Below are positions 8,411 to 17,486 of a DNA stretch of 64,000 nt, piece by piece; positions within the stretch are counted from its first letter, which is position 1, and every line of letters starts with the position of its first letter. A model generated the notes under the pieces. That model was not told the DNA's origin. It saw only the letters and a program-made list of their open reading frames with translations, and searched no databases. Source of the DNA: Algoriphagus sp. (GTDB taxonomy: Bacteria; Bacteroidota; Bacteroidia; Cytophagales; Cyclobacteriaceae). The stretch is taken from contig NZ_JAMWZB010000002.1 of NCBI RefSeq assembly GCF_024305035.1, positions 45,404 through 109,403 of the forward strand. Direction: 5' to 3'. The position numbers and the translations under genes were made by a program.

Positions 8411-10285
8411 TTACATCCAAAAGAAATAATATAGTAATCCTACAAGTAGGATTATGCCAGCGGCTCCCAGATTAAAAGGAGTAGCCGTATTGTATAGTTC
8501 TGGGCTGGTAGACAAGGATTTCCGGTCAGCATACTTCATTTCTAGGTTAGTTAAAAGGATAATCCCTAACATGAAAAATAAAGAAGCAAGCATGAAAATC
8601 GATTCGAATCCAATATAAGACCAGACGGTAAACTTAAGTAATCCCACAAAAGCAGCTAAAACCCCCAATCCAAGAAACAGGTAGGCAAACTTGTGACTGT
8701 AGCCTTTTCCTTGGGATGATTTAAACTCAGGATTTTGAAATGTTTTCTTCTCCGAAAAACTGATGACCGATGCAATTGCCAAAAGCAGGATAAATACGTA
8801 ACCCATTCGAAGCAAAAATGGCATTTCAGGGTAAATAATTTTAAAGAAAATTCCCAAAGGGATAGTAGCTATGGCTGTCCAAAGTGCCGCATTTCCAGTA
8901 ATTTGACGCCAGAAGAGGCCCATGCAAAAAACTGCCACAACGCCAGGGTAAATATACCCGGTGTATTCTTGAATGTATTGGAATACCTGATCCAAGGAGG
9001 CTAGCTGAGGAGCTACCAGCATGGCTATTACCAAGGAAATAATTGCCACCATCCGTCCTGTACGTACCAGTTGTTGGTTTGAAGCATTTGGCTTGAAATA
9101 CACCTGATAAATATCCAAGGTGAAAATAGTGGAGGTACTATTAATCATGGATGCCAGCGAAGAGACAATGGCTGCAGCCAAGGCGGCAAAAGTAAGGCCT
9201 CTTAATCCAGAGGGAACAAAGTTTTTCAATAACCAAGGATAGGCTTCATCTGACTTATCAATCGTACCGATTTGATCAAAGGGGACCTTCAGCAAAGCGG
9301 ATAATTCCTCAGGAGTGGATTTATTGATTAATACCCAAGCCGCTATCCCAGGTAGCACCACCAATACAGGAATTAGAATTTTTAAGTATCCTGCGAAGAT
9401 CAATCCCTTTTTTGCTTCTTGAATACTTTTAGCCGCCAATCCTTTTTGAATAATGTATTGGTTGAATCCCCAATACCCGATATTGGTTAACCACATTGCG
9501 CCTAAAATCACAGCCATTCCCGGGAGGTCCTGGAAAGCATCTCTTACTCCTCCTGAACCATCAGGAACCATGATTTCTCCCTTGGGTACAATCATCACAA
9601 AATGATTTCTAGCCTCTTGATAAAGATTGCTAAGCCCAGCCCAGATTCCATTTCCATCACCCACCGCATTTAAGGCCAAAAAAGTGGTGATCAACCCTCC
9701 GATAATCAGAACGATGACTTGGATGACATCTGTCCAGGCTACCGCTTCTAAGCCGCCATAGATGGAATAGATGCCTGAAAAAATCAACAGACCAATAATC
9801 CCGTATTGAAGCGGAACGCCCATGATTTTTTCCATGGCAAGTGCTCCGAGGTAACTAACTGAAGTTAGATTGACAAATACATAAACCAGCAGCCAAAACA
9901 CGGCAAATGCTGTACTTACCCGTCTATCAAATCGTGACTCAAGAAATTGAGGCATAGTATAAATCCCATTTTTGAGAAAGATGGGTAAGAAATATTTTGC
10001 CACGATGATTAAAGTAATCGCAGCAATCCATTCATAAGCAGCTATTCCCAGACCAATGGCAAAACCAGAACCAGAAGTCCCGATGAAATGCTCTGCAGAA
10101 ATGTTTGCGGCAATCAGTGAGGCCCCGACAGCCCACCAGGTTAAAGACTTATCAGCCAAAAAATATTCATTGGCTGTTTTTTGAACTCCTTTTTTTGTTC
10201 GAGATACATACAGCCCAGCTACCACAATCGTGAGTGCATAAAGTGTAAATACAACAAAGTCCAGGGTAGAGAATCCTGTATTCAT
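8411..10285 (-). CDS. Sodium/solute symporter (SSS family), probable L-arabinose importer
   Basis: A 624-aa inner-membrane protein of the SGLT/vSGLT branch with about 14 predicted helices. It shows the N-terminal motif DFVVFTLYALTIVVAGLYVS, the SSS core KSLTWWAVGASLIAANISAEHF (sugar-binding helix 1 region, residues about 46-68), the signature region GGLEAVAWTDVIQ, and SLASMINSTSTIF typical of Na+-coupled sugar carriers. Family knowledge supports Na+-driven monosaccharide uptake; its place between araR and araA and the AraR-type site just upstream make arabinose the likely substrate. Galactose or another sugar cannot be excluded. Confidence 0.9.
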   Translation of the reverse strand: MNTGFSTLDFVVFTLYALTIVVAGLYVSRTKKGVQKTANEYFLADKSLTWWAVGASLIAANISAEHFIGTSGSGFAIGLGIAAYEWIAAITLIIVAKYFLPIFLKNGIYTMPQFLESRFDRRVSTAFAVFWLLVYVFVNLTSVSYLGALAMEKIMGVPLQYGIIGLLIFSGIYSIYGGLEAVAWTDVIQVIVLIIGGLITTFLALNAVGDGNGIWAGLSNLYQEARNHFVMIVPKGEIMVPDGSGGVRDAFQDLPGMAVILGAMWLTNIGYWGFNQYIIQKGLAAKSIQEAKKGLIFAGYLKILIPVLVVLPGIAAWVLINKSTPEELSALLKVPFDQIGTIDKSDEAYPWLLKNFVPSGLRGLTFAALAAAIVSSLASMINSTSTIFTLDIYQVYFKPNASNQQLVRTGRMVAIISLVIAMLVAPQLASLDQVFQYIQEYTGYIYPGVVAVFCMGLFWRQITGNAALWTAIATIPLGIFFKIIYPEMPFLLRMGYVFILLLAIASVISFSEKKTFQNPEFKSSQGKGYSHKFAYLFLGLGVLAAFVGLLKFTVWSYIGFESIFMLASLFFMLGIILLTNLEMKYADRKSLSTSPELYNTATPFNLGAAGIILLVGLLYYFFWM

Positions 10286-10335
10286 CTGTTAACATTAGTT
10301 TAGGTTGAATCTCGGGAAGTATCCCGATTCAAATT

Positions 10336-10354
10336 AAGTGTTTTTTTTACACAT
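10336..10354 (-). promoter_or_regulatory. Proposed AraR operator 1 (symporter-araA)
   Basis: Inverted repeat AAGTGT-N7-ACACAT, 19 bp, lies 51 bp upstream of the symporter start. It shares the 6+7+6 spacing with four other sites in the locus. Read on the minus strand it continues into TTAATTTG, which resembles the Bacteroidota -7 element. Confidence 0.6.
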
Positions 10355-10381
10355 TTAAAAAAAGGCAAAAAAAAGTAAAAT

Positions 10382-11092
10382 TTATTCTGTTTGGGGATTG
10401 AGCTCGTTTTTAGGGATAAAGTTGAGAAAGTTCTGGAAATTGTCTTTATATACTTGTTCGTCAATGGAATAGTAAAATGCTCCCTTCTTACTTGATGACT
10501 TGTCTTTATCTTTTTCTTTCTTCAGGATATTGGAAGAAAGAACCTTGCGGGTGAAATTTCGCTTGTCAATTTTGGTATCAAATAACCCTTCATAGAGGGT
10601 TTGAAGTTGTGGCAAAGTAAATTTTTCGGGTAATAATTCGAAAAGAATGGGGTGAAAAGCAGCCTTATAACGCAAGCGGTTTAGAGCAGCAGTAACCATA
10701 TCCTGATGATCAAAAATTAATTTAGGCAGGGAGTTCATTGGAAACCAATGTGCATGAAATTCATTACTAATCTGTCGGTTGTATTTTTTAATGTCAATCA
10801 GTGCCACATAAGAAACAGCGATAACCCGCTCGATAGGATCTCGGTCCGGTTTACTGAAAGCCTGTAACTGCTCCAAATAGACATCATGTAGCCCGGTCAA
10901 TTGATTCAAAATACGGGTGGCAGCTTCATCTAAGGACTCATCCGGCTGCACAAAACCTCCCATGAGACTCCATTTCTCTTTTTCAGGGGCAAAGCCTCGT
11001 TGTATTAACAGAAGTTTATATTCGGTTCCATCAAATCCAAAAATAATACAGTCTACAGCTACTAATAATCGTTTTTGGTTAGAATACTTCAT
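10382..11092 (-). CDS. araR: NUDIX-type arabinose regulator AraR
   Basis: A 236-aa regulator built like the Bacteroides L-arabinose sensor BtAraR: an N-terminal NUDIX-fold sensor (about residues 8-140) and a C-terminal winged helix (about 145-225, TLPQLQTLYEGLFDTKIDKRNFTRKVL). The NUDIX box region GGFVQPDESLDEAATRILNQ lacks the catalytic REXXEE glutamates (RILNQL instead), so it should bind ligand without hydrolysis. In the family, L-arabinose relieves DNA binding. It is first in line with the symporter and araA and divergent from the DUF5695-like gene, with putative operators on both sides. The start is ATG 11092. Confidence 0.9.
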   Translation of the reverse strand: MKYSNQKRLLVAVDCIIFGFDGTEYKLLLIQRGFAPEKEKWSLMGGFVQPDESLDEAATRILNQLTGLHDVYLEQLQAFSKPDRDPIERVIAVSYVALIDIKKYNRQISNEFHAHWFPMNSLPKLIFDHQDMVTAALNRLRYKAAFHPILFELLPEKFTLPQLQTLYEGLFDTKIDKRNFTRKVLSSNILKKEKDKDKSSSKKGAFYYSIDEQVYKDNFQNFLNFIPKNELNPQTE

Positions 11093-11250
11093 GAATACAA
11101 AAGGACTTTATTAAAAGGAAATCATCTATTACTTGAAATTTAACACGAGAGGACCAAAAGTTTACACGATATTGATTTAGATTTTAAGACTAATGGCTGG
11201 TTTGATCAATATGGTATTGAAATATGTCAAAACAGTACAATCCAATTATT

Positions 11251-11269
11251 AAGTGTTTATTTTACATTT
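11251..11269 (+). promoter_or_regulatory. Proposed AraR operator 2 with overlapping -7 element
   Basis: AAGTGT-N7-ACATTT, 19 bp, centred about 50 bp upstream of the DUF5695-like start. The right half overlaps TACATTTG at 11263-11270, which fits the Bacteroidota -7 consensus TAnnTTTG, so binding would occlude the promoter. I found no convincing -33 TTG at the usual distance. Confidence 0.6.
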
Positions 11270-11311
11270 GTAAAGAGAGCATATCTTCTTATCCCTCAAA
11301 TAAAACCAATA

Positions 11312-14056
11312 ATGGATAAATTTACACCTTCCAAGTTAAGAATTAAAGCGTATTGGCTAGTATTTCTTTTTCTTTTGGGCATCCTTCCCGAAAGTATGGC
11401 TCAGCAGAGAAGTATTTTTGATCGCTTAAAAACCTATGAGCAGACTTTGGATATTACGGATCGATCGGCTTATTCAACGAATGATTTTTCTCTGGAAGTT
11501 TTAAATGAATCTCAAACAGCCGCAGTCTTAAGTCCCAAAATAGACCCAAGTTTTGATTTTTTACCATCCGAGTTACTGGAAATTCGAAGCAGAGATAGCC
11601 TCTACCATTTGGGTGATATTAATTTAATGCTTCGACCAGTGGGCAGCGAGTCTTGGGAATCCTACACCTCGGCGCATAGTCGAGTGCCCATTCAAGTTTT
11701 ACCTACCCAAGAAAATGAACTGGCGGCCGCTTTATTGAACCCTACCCTTGGTAGAAATCTGCCCATTGAATTGGAGCGAAGATGGAAAATTACGGATGGA
11801 GATTTGATTTTAAGTTTCATGCTTAAGAATAATTCAGATCAGTCCTTTGAGATTGGTCATTTGGGAGTACCCATGGTATTTGACAATGTCCTCCATGAAA
11901 AGAATTTGGAGGAGGCGCATCTAGAAAAGGTATTTTACGATCCCTATATCGGAAAGGATGGGGGCTACCTACAGGTGCTCAGATTAAGCGGCAAATCTCC
12001 AGCTTTACTGGTCCTGCCTCATAAAAATGCCGGTTTTGAAGCATATAATCCCTTACTCGATGACCGGACTCCACGAGGAATTACCTTTGAAGGATTTCAT
12101 GAATGGGTGGTTTACAGTAAGGCAAAAGCTGAAGAAGAATGGGCAGGTGCCAAGCCATGGAATGAGCCCAGCTCCCATGTCTTAAAATCGGGTGAAGAAC
12201 ATGAGGTTGCGTTTCGATTTGTTCTAGCCGAGGAGTTTCGAGAAATCGAAAAAACACTTTTGTCCCAAGACCGTCCTTTGGCCGTGGGTTTGCCAGGCTA
12301 TGTTTTACCACAAGATGTGGAGGCTAAACTTTATATCAGCAACCATAAAAAAATCAAGGACATCACGGTTTATCCTAAAGGATCCATTACGATAGATAAG
12401 GGGAAAAAGACCACATCAGGCAAGTGGACAGCTTATTCGCTCAATGGAAAGGTATGGGGGAGATCCCGGCTTGAGGTGAGTTATGAATCTGGTGAAACAC
12501 AAACGATCCACTATAAAGTTATTAAGCCAGAAGTGGCCGTAGTGGATGACTTGGGGAGATTTTTGACTACGGAGCAATGGTATGAAAATCCTTCAGATTT
12601 GTTTGGGAGAGACCAGTCCGTGATTTCTTATGATTATGAAAAGAAAGAAAAAGTGGTAGAGGACAATCGTGCTTGGATTGCAGGATTGAGTGATGAGGGA
12701 GGGGCAGGTTCTTGGTTAGCTGCCATGATGAAACAGTTTTTGGATCCGGATCCACTAGAAATGCAAAAGTTGTCTAAGTTTTATTATCAGACACTCTGGG
12801 GAGGAATCCAATACAATGAAGGTGAGAAAAAATATGGGGTACGAAAGAGTATGTACTATTATGAGCCCGAGAAGATGCCTGAGGGTACTTATAGTGATCA
12901 AACTAATTTTAAAACCTGGTCAGCTTGGCCTCAAAAAGAAGCCGAATCCACAGGTCGATCCTATAATTATCCGCATGTGGCGGCAGCCCACTGGGTAATG
13001 TATCGACTGGCCAGGTTTCATGAGGGGCTTGTAGGACAAAATCCTTGGAGTTGGTATTTGGATAATGCTTTTCAAACCGCTGTTGCAATGGTGGAACAAG
13101 CACCTCATTATGCTCAATTCGGACAGATGGAAGGGAGTGTGTTTTTGTATATTCTTCAGGATCTCAAGCGGGAAGGAATGCAAAAATCTGCCGAAAAGCT
13201 GGAACAAATCATGAGAAAGCGAACCGATGTATGGGTGGAGTTGGCCTATCCTTTTGGGAGTGAAATGCCATGGGATTCTACTGGACAGGAGGAAGTTTAT
13301 TCTTGGACCAATTACTTCGGTTTTAATGAAAAGGCCGATGTGACCCTAAATGCAGTATTAGCCTATATGCCTACAGTTCCCCATTGGGGGTATAATGGTA
13401 GTGCCAGAAGATATTGGGACTTTTTATATGGTGGAAAAATTCGCAGAGTAGAGCGTCAGTTACACCATTATGGTTCTGCATTAAATTCCATTCCGGTATT
13501 AGAGGCCTACCATCAAAATCCTGAGGATTTGTATTTGCTTCGTGTAGGCTATGGTGGATTGTTAGGAGGGATTTCTCATATCACTCCGGAGGGATTTGCT
13601 CCTGCAGCGTTCCATTCTTTCCCCAGCACCTTGGAGATCGATGGTTTATCCGGCGATTATGGGTCTGGTTTTTATGGATATGCAGTCAACTCTAGATCCT
13701 ATTTGGTTGATCATGAGGAATTTGGATGGATAGGCTTTGGAGGTAATGTTTCCACTAAAAACAACTGGGTGGAAATCAATCTTACCACAGCAGGAAAAAA
13801 TGCGCTCTATTTAGAGCCCCTGTCAACTTTAGTGGAGCTTGATGCCGGAAAACTGACAAAAGCAAGCATTAACATACAAACTGGTGAAGTACACCTGGAA
13901 TTGGATAAGGCAAACGAACATACCAAAAAGGCAGTTATGAGAATCTCTTCCTATGATTCAGATCATTCCATACAAGTCATAGACTATACTCCGGCCGCGG
14001 ATAATCGATATTGGATTGACTTAAAAGAGGATTTCTTACTCATCAAGCTTAAGTAA
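11312..14056 (+). CDS. Large secreted DUF5695-like protein (putative glycoside hydrolase)
   Basis: A 914-aa exported protein. The signal peptide covers about residues 1-30 (cleavage near SMAQQ). The N-terminal ~400 residues look like beta-sandwich repeats, and the middle and C-terminal parts (about 420-800) are rich in aromatic residues and helices (QTLWGGIQYNE, YPHVAAAHWVMYRLARFHEG, YSWTNYFGFNEKADVTLNAVLAY), in the style of an (alpha/alpha)6 glycosidase. I recognise it as resembling the DUF5695 family; activity is not known to me with certainty. Its position beside araR, its own operator-like site and its single-gene unit ending in a terminator suggest an arabinoside- or pectin-related hydrolase acting in the periplasm or at the surface. 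Confidence 0.65.
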   Translation: MDKFTPSKLRIKAYWLVFLFLLGILPESMAQQRSIFDRLKTYEQTLDITDRSAYSTNDFSLEVLNESQTAAVLSPKIDPSFDFLPSELLEIRSRDSLYHLGDINLMLRPVGSESWESYTSAHSRVPIQVLPTQENELAAALLNPTLGRNLPIELERRWKITDGDLILSFMLKNNSDQSFEIGHLGVPMVFDNVLHEKNLEEAHLEKVFYDPYIGKDGGYLQVLRLSGKSPALLVLPHKNAGFEAYNPLLDDRTPRGITFEGFHEWVVYSKAKAEEEWAGAKPWNEPSSHVLKSGEEHEVAFRFVLAEEFREIEKTLLSQDRPLAVGLPGYVLPQDVEAKLYISNHKKIKDITVYPKGSITIDKGKKTTSGKWTAYSLNGKVWGRSRLEVSYESGETQTIHYKVIKPEVAVVDDLGRFLTTEQWYENPSDLFGRDQSVISYDYEKKEKVVEDNRAWIAGLSDEGGAGSWLAAMMKQFLDPDPLEMQKLSKFYYQTLWGGIQYNEGEKKYGVRKSMYYYEPEKMPEGTYSDQTNFKTWSAWPQKEAESTGRSYNYPHVAAAHWVMYRLARFHEGLVGQNPWSWYLDNAFQTAVAMVEQAPHYAQFGQMEGSVFLYILQDLKREGMQKSAEKLEQIMRKRTDVWVELAYPFGSEMPWDSTGQEEVYSWTNYFGFNEKADVTLNAVLAYMPTVPHWGYNGSARRYWDFLYGGKIRRVERQLHHYGSALNSIPVLEAYHQNPEDLYLLRVGYGGLLGGISHITPEGFAPAAFHSFPSTLEIDGLSGDYGSGFYGYAVNSRSYLVDHEEFGWIGFGGNVSTKNNWVEINLTTAGKNALYLEPLSTLVELDAGKLTKASINIQTGEVHLELDKANEHTKKAVMRISSYDSDHSIQVIDYTPAADNRYWIDLKEDFLLIKLK

Positions 14057-14081
14057 ATGATAGATTGGGTTTATGTTAATT

Positions 14082-14112
14082 AAAAAGGGTTATACAATGT
14101 ACAACCCTTTTT
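14082..14112 (+). terminator. Terminator after the DUF5695-like gene
   Basis: The 10-bp stem AAAAAGGGTT (14082-14091) / AACCCTTTTT (14103-14112), with an 11-nt loop and a T-run to 14114, begins 26 bp after the stop codon. Confidence 0.8.
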
Positions 14113-14338
14113 TTCTGGTTTTTTTCTTGAGTATTCTTTAAGGAGAATCCAAACTAGATTTTTTTGGAGGTTACATAAAAGTAAGGGTTCATAAATTTTG
14201 TGGATTGGATTAAAATTAAGAGGTGTTTCTACACCTATTCGGTACTAGTCAAGTATTATTTTAACATAAATGATTTCATAGTAGCAGCTTTAAATCAATA
14301 AAGTATCGAAATCCATCAATTTTGTGTTATTTTTAATT

Positions 14339-14357
14339 AAGTGTTATACCTACATTT
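14339..14357 (+). promoter_or_regulatory. Proposed AraR operator 3 (susCD)
   Basis: AAGTGT-N7-ACATTT, 19 bp, lies 77 bp upstream of the SusC start. The flank TTAATTAAG and the following TTTAATTTG are shared in style with operator 1. The rest of the 14113-14433 gap is AT-rich leader with no other feature I can support. Confidence 0.58.
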
Positions 14358-14433
14358 AATTTGTAGAATTTGAATAAATCCAAAATAAAACAAGGGTAAA
14401 TCCCTTTTTAACCTAAACCATAAACTAAAGCGT

Positions 14434-17400
14434 ATGAGAAACTTTACTATCCGGCATAGCATGTTTGTGTTGTCGGCCCTACTTTGTTGGGGATTTAGCC
14501 TTCCGATCTATGCCGATTCCGGTCCTGACTCTGGAGTTCTCGATTTCAAGGAAAATTGGACAAGCAACACATTTGATAGAATGATCAGGGGACAAGTTAC
14601 CTCCTCTGAAGATGATCAGGCGCTTCCTGGGGTAAGCGTACTGATTAAAGGAACTACTCGAGGAGTAGCGACTGATCTAGATGGGAAATTTGAATTGGAA
14701 ATACCTGATGAGGGGGCAATTTTGGTGTTTAGCTACATTGGTTTTCAAGTAAAGGAAGTCGAGGTAGGGAATGCAAGTAACCTGACCATTCAAATGGACC
14801 TAGATATGACCGCTATGGAAGAAGTAGTGGTAGTAGGGTATGGAACCATGCGAAAAGGTGATGTTACTTCCGCAGTTGCCCAAGTGAAAACAGAAGAATT
14901 TATTACAGGAGCGGTAAGAGATGCAGGTGAATTGCTAAGAGGAAAAGTAGCGGGTTTAGCGATTAGTACTCCTTCTGGAGATCCTGGTGCAGGAGTGGAA
15001 ATTTCCTTGAGAGGAATCACCTCAATTTTCGGATCTTCTTCACCATTGGTTTTAATAGATGGCTATCCGGGAAGCTTGAATGTGATTTCTCCTATGGATA
15101 TTGAATCGGTAGAAGTTCTCAAGGATGCTTCTGCTGCCGCCATATATGGAGCCAGAGGTAAAAATGGGGTGATCTTGATTACCACCAAAAAGGGTAAAGC
15201 AGAGAAACCAAGCGTGGAATACTCCAATTTTGCTTCCACAAGCTCATTTTTGAAAACGGCTGATTTTATGTCAGCGACAGATATGAGGGAATACATTAGC
15301 CAGGGATTGATCGATCCTTCCAATGATCTTGGAGGAGATACCGATTGGTTAGGTGAGATTTCTAGAGATACACCGATCAATCACTTTCACAATCTTTCAG
15401 TCAGAGGCGGAAATAATAACACCCGTTACGTCACCAACTTGAGTTACCAAAATGAGGAAGGTGCATTTTTGGGTTCCGGAAATGAGGAATTTAAACTTCG
15501 AATGGACTTAACTCAGTTCTTTGCAGATAATAAAGTGAGAGCCAACCTGAATGTTTTAAAGGGGATACAGAATTACGATGGTCGTTTTGGGGGCTGGGCA
15601 TATCGCCAAGCCTTGATCAGAAATCCAACAGATCGAGTATTCAATGATGAAGGGGGATATCAAGAAAGACCCGAACAATTTCAATATGAAAATCCACTTG
15701 CCTTGATCAATGAACAGGACTATAGAAATGTAAATGATTGGACCTGGTTAACGGGCTCAGTTTCTTATTTTCCAGTACAAGAATTGGAACTTAAGGTAGT
15801 AGGTTCGCAGCATCGGACCACGAATGATTTTGGAAGCTACCAAACCCGAAACCATATTTCCAATATTCGTGATAATCGAAATGGGGTAGCTAATGTGAGT
15901 AATTCGCTTACGGTCGAAAACTTTTTGGATTTAACGGCAGATTATCAAAAAACCATCGGGGCACATCGATTAAGTGGATTGGTAGGCTACAGCTACATTG
16001 ATTGGAAAAACTCAGGAATGTCCATCAGTAATTTTGATTTTCCTTCTGATGTATTTGGCTTCCGAAATATTCAGCAAGGTCGTGCCTTGAGAGAAGGTCT
16101 AGGGGGTACCTCTGCCAACTCTTCGTTTAGTGATTGGAGATTGATCGGTTTCTTCGCCCGGGCAGGGTATGGATTCAATGATAAGTATAATTTTTTAGCC
16201 AGCGTGCGTTACGAAGGTTCCTCTCGATTTGGTGAAAATCAAAAGTGGGGCCTTTTCCCTGCGATTTCTGCGGGTTGGACAATCAGTAATGAAGGATTTT
16301 TGGACGATAATTCTACCTTGACTTTTTTGAAGCTTCGTGCAGGGTATGGAGAGACTGGATCAGTTTCCAGTGGGCCTTATCAGTCGCTTACTCGTTATTC
16401 GTATAGCCCTACTCAGTTTTATTATGATGGCCAGAATTGGCAGAGTGTATTAAATCCAGTGGCCAACCCTAATCCAAACTTGGGTTGGGAAACTAACATC
16501 GAATATAACGTGGGCTTGGAGTTTAGCTTATGGAAAAACTTCATTAGCGGTTCGGTAGACTATTACGACAGAACCTTACAGGATTTAGTTTACAGTTATC
16601 CTGTACCGGTTCCACCAAATTTGGTAGGCTCTACCTTAGCAAATGCGGCTGCCATGCGAAATAGCGGATTAGAAATCAGCTTAAATATCGAAGCGGTTCG
16701 GACCCAGAAATTGGAATGGACAACTAATCTTAATTTTAGTACCAACCAGAATGAGCTGACAAGACTTTCGAGTGAGGAATTCCAACTGCAAAATAACTTT
16801 TTCTTTACTGGTGGAACGGGAGATCCTATTCAGCTTAGCACGCATAAAATTGAAGAGGGATTGCCGATTGGATCTTTCTTCGGGTATAAAAGTGTAGGCC
16901 TTCTAAGTGATGCTCCCAATCCAGCCAATAATGGAACGTGGTTGATCGAAGCACCCAATGGTGAAGTAAAGTCGATTTTGGATGCTACTCCGGATGATCG
17001 TCAGATCCTCGGAAATGGTATTCCGAAGTTCTTTCTAGCCTGGAATAATTATTTCAAGTTTGGAAATTTTGATGCTACCATTTCCATGAGAGGGGCATTT
17101 GACTATCAGATCTTGAATTTTCAGCGGATGTTTTATGAAAATCCCACCATTGTCTATAACCGCTTGAACTCTGCTTTTGATCCAATTGATGGTCAAGTGC
17201 TCCGTAGCCCACAATCTTATGTGAGTCATTATATAGAGGATGGTGATTTCTGGAAAATAGACAACTTATCAGTGGGCTACAGTTTCCCAACGGTAAATTC
17301 AAAATTCTTTCAAAGTGCAAGAGTATATGTAGCGGGATCCAATCTTGCAATCTTCACCGACTACAAAGGTTTGGACCCCGAAGTGCCTAGGACTGGATTG

Positions 17401-17475
17401 TCTCCAGGGAATGATGGAAGGGATAAATACCCAACACTACGAGTATTTACGATAGGAACAGATCTAAGATTCTAA
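14434..17475 (+). CDS. SusC-like TonB-dependent outer-membrane transporter
   Basis: A 1013-aa SusC/RagA-family transporter. After a signal peptide (about 1-28) comes a carboxypeptidase-regulatory-like domain (about 49-125, IRGQVTSSEDDQALPGVSVLIKGT), the SusC motif VVVGYGTMRKGDVTSAVAQV (about 132-151), a plug domain ending in ESVEVLKDASAAAIYGARGKNGVILITTK, and a long beta-barrel with the terminal strand LRVFTIGTDLRF. With the SusD partner 11 bp downstream it imports oligosaccharides across the outer membrane in a TonB-driven step. Its place between arabinosidase genes suggests arabino-oligosaccharides or glycopeptides. Confidence 0.95.
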   Translation: MRNFTIRHSMFVLSALLCWGFSLPIYADSGPDSGVLDFKENWTSNTFDRMIRGQVTSSEDDQALPGVSVLIKGTTRGVATDLDGKFELEIPDEGAILVFSYIGFQVKEVEVGNASNLTIQMDLDMTAMEEVVVVGYGTMRKGDVTSAVAQVKTEEFITGAVRDAGELLRGKVAGLAISTPSGDPGAGVEISLRGITSIFGSSSPLVLIDGYPGSLNVISPMDIESVEVLKDASAAAIYGARGKNGVILITTKKGKAEKPSVEYSNFASTSSFLKTADFMSATDMREYISQGLIDPSNDLGGDTDWLGEISRDTPINHFHNLSVRGGNNNTRYVTNLSYQNEEGAFLGSGNEEFKLRMDLTQFFADNKVRANLNVLKGIQNYDGRFGGWAYRQALIRNPTDRVFNDEGGYQERPEQFQYENPLALINEQDYRNVNDWTWLTGSVSYFPVQELELKVVGSQHRTTNDFGSYQTRNHISNIRDNRNGVANVSNSLTVENFLDLTADYQKTIGAHRLSGLVGYSYIDWKNSGMSISNFDFPSDVFGFRNIQQGRALREGLGGTSANSSFSDWRLIGFFARAGYGFNDKYNFLASVRYEGSSRFGENQKWGLFPAISAGWTISNEGFLDDNSTLTFLKLRAGYGETGSVSSGPYQSLTRYSYSPTQFYYDGQNWQSVLNPVANPNPNLGWETNIEYNVGLEFSLWKNFISGSVDYYDRTLQDLVYSYPVPVPPNLVGSTLANAAAMRNSGLEISLNIEAVRTQKLEWTTNLNFSTNQNELTRLSSEEFQLQNNFFFTGGTGDPIQLSTHKIEEGLPIGSFFGYKSVGLLSDAPNPANNGTWLIEAPNGEVKSILDATPDDRQILGNGIPKFFLAWNNYFKFGNFDATISMRGAFDYQILNFQRMFYENPTIVYNRLNSAFDPIDGQVLRSPQSYVSHYIEDGDFWKIDNLSVGYSFPTVNSKFFQSARVYVAGSNLAIFTDYKGLDPEVPRTGLSPGNDGRDKYPTLRVFTIGTDLRF

Positions 17476-17486
17476 ACTTTAATCCA

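Noticed and set aside
12081..13207. Several minus-strand frames inside the DUF5695-like gene
   Set aside because: They are out-of-frame shadows of a continuous 914-codon gene with signal peptide and domain structure.
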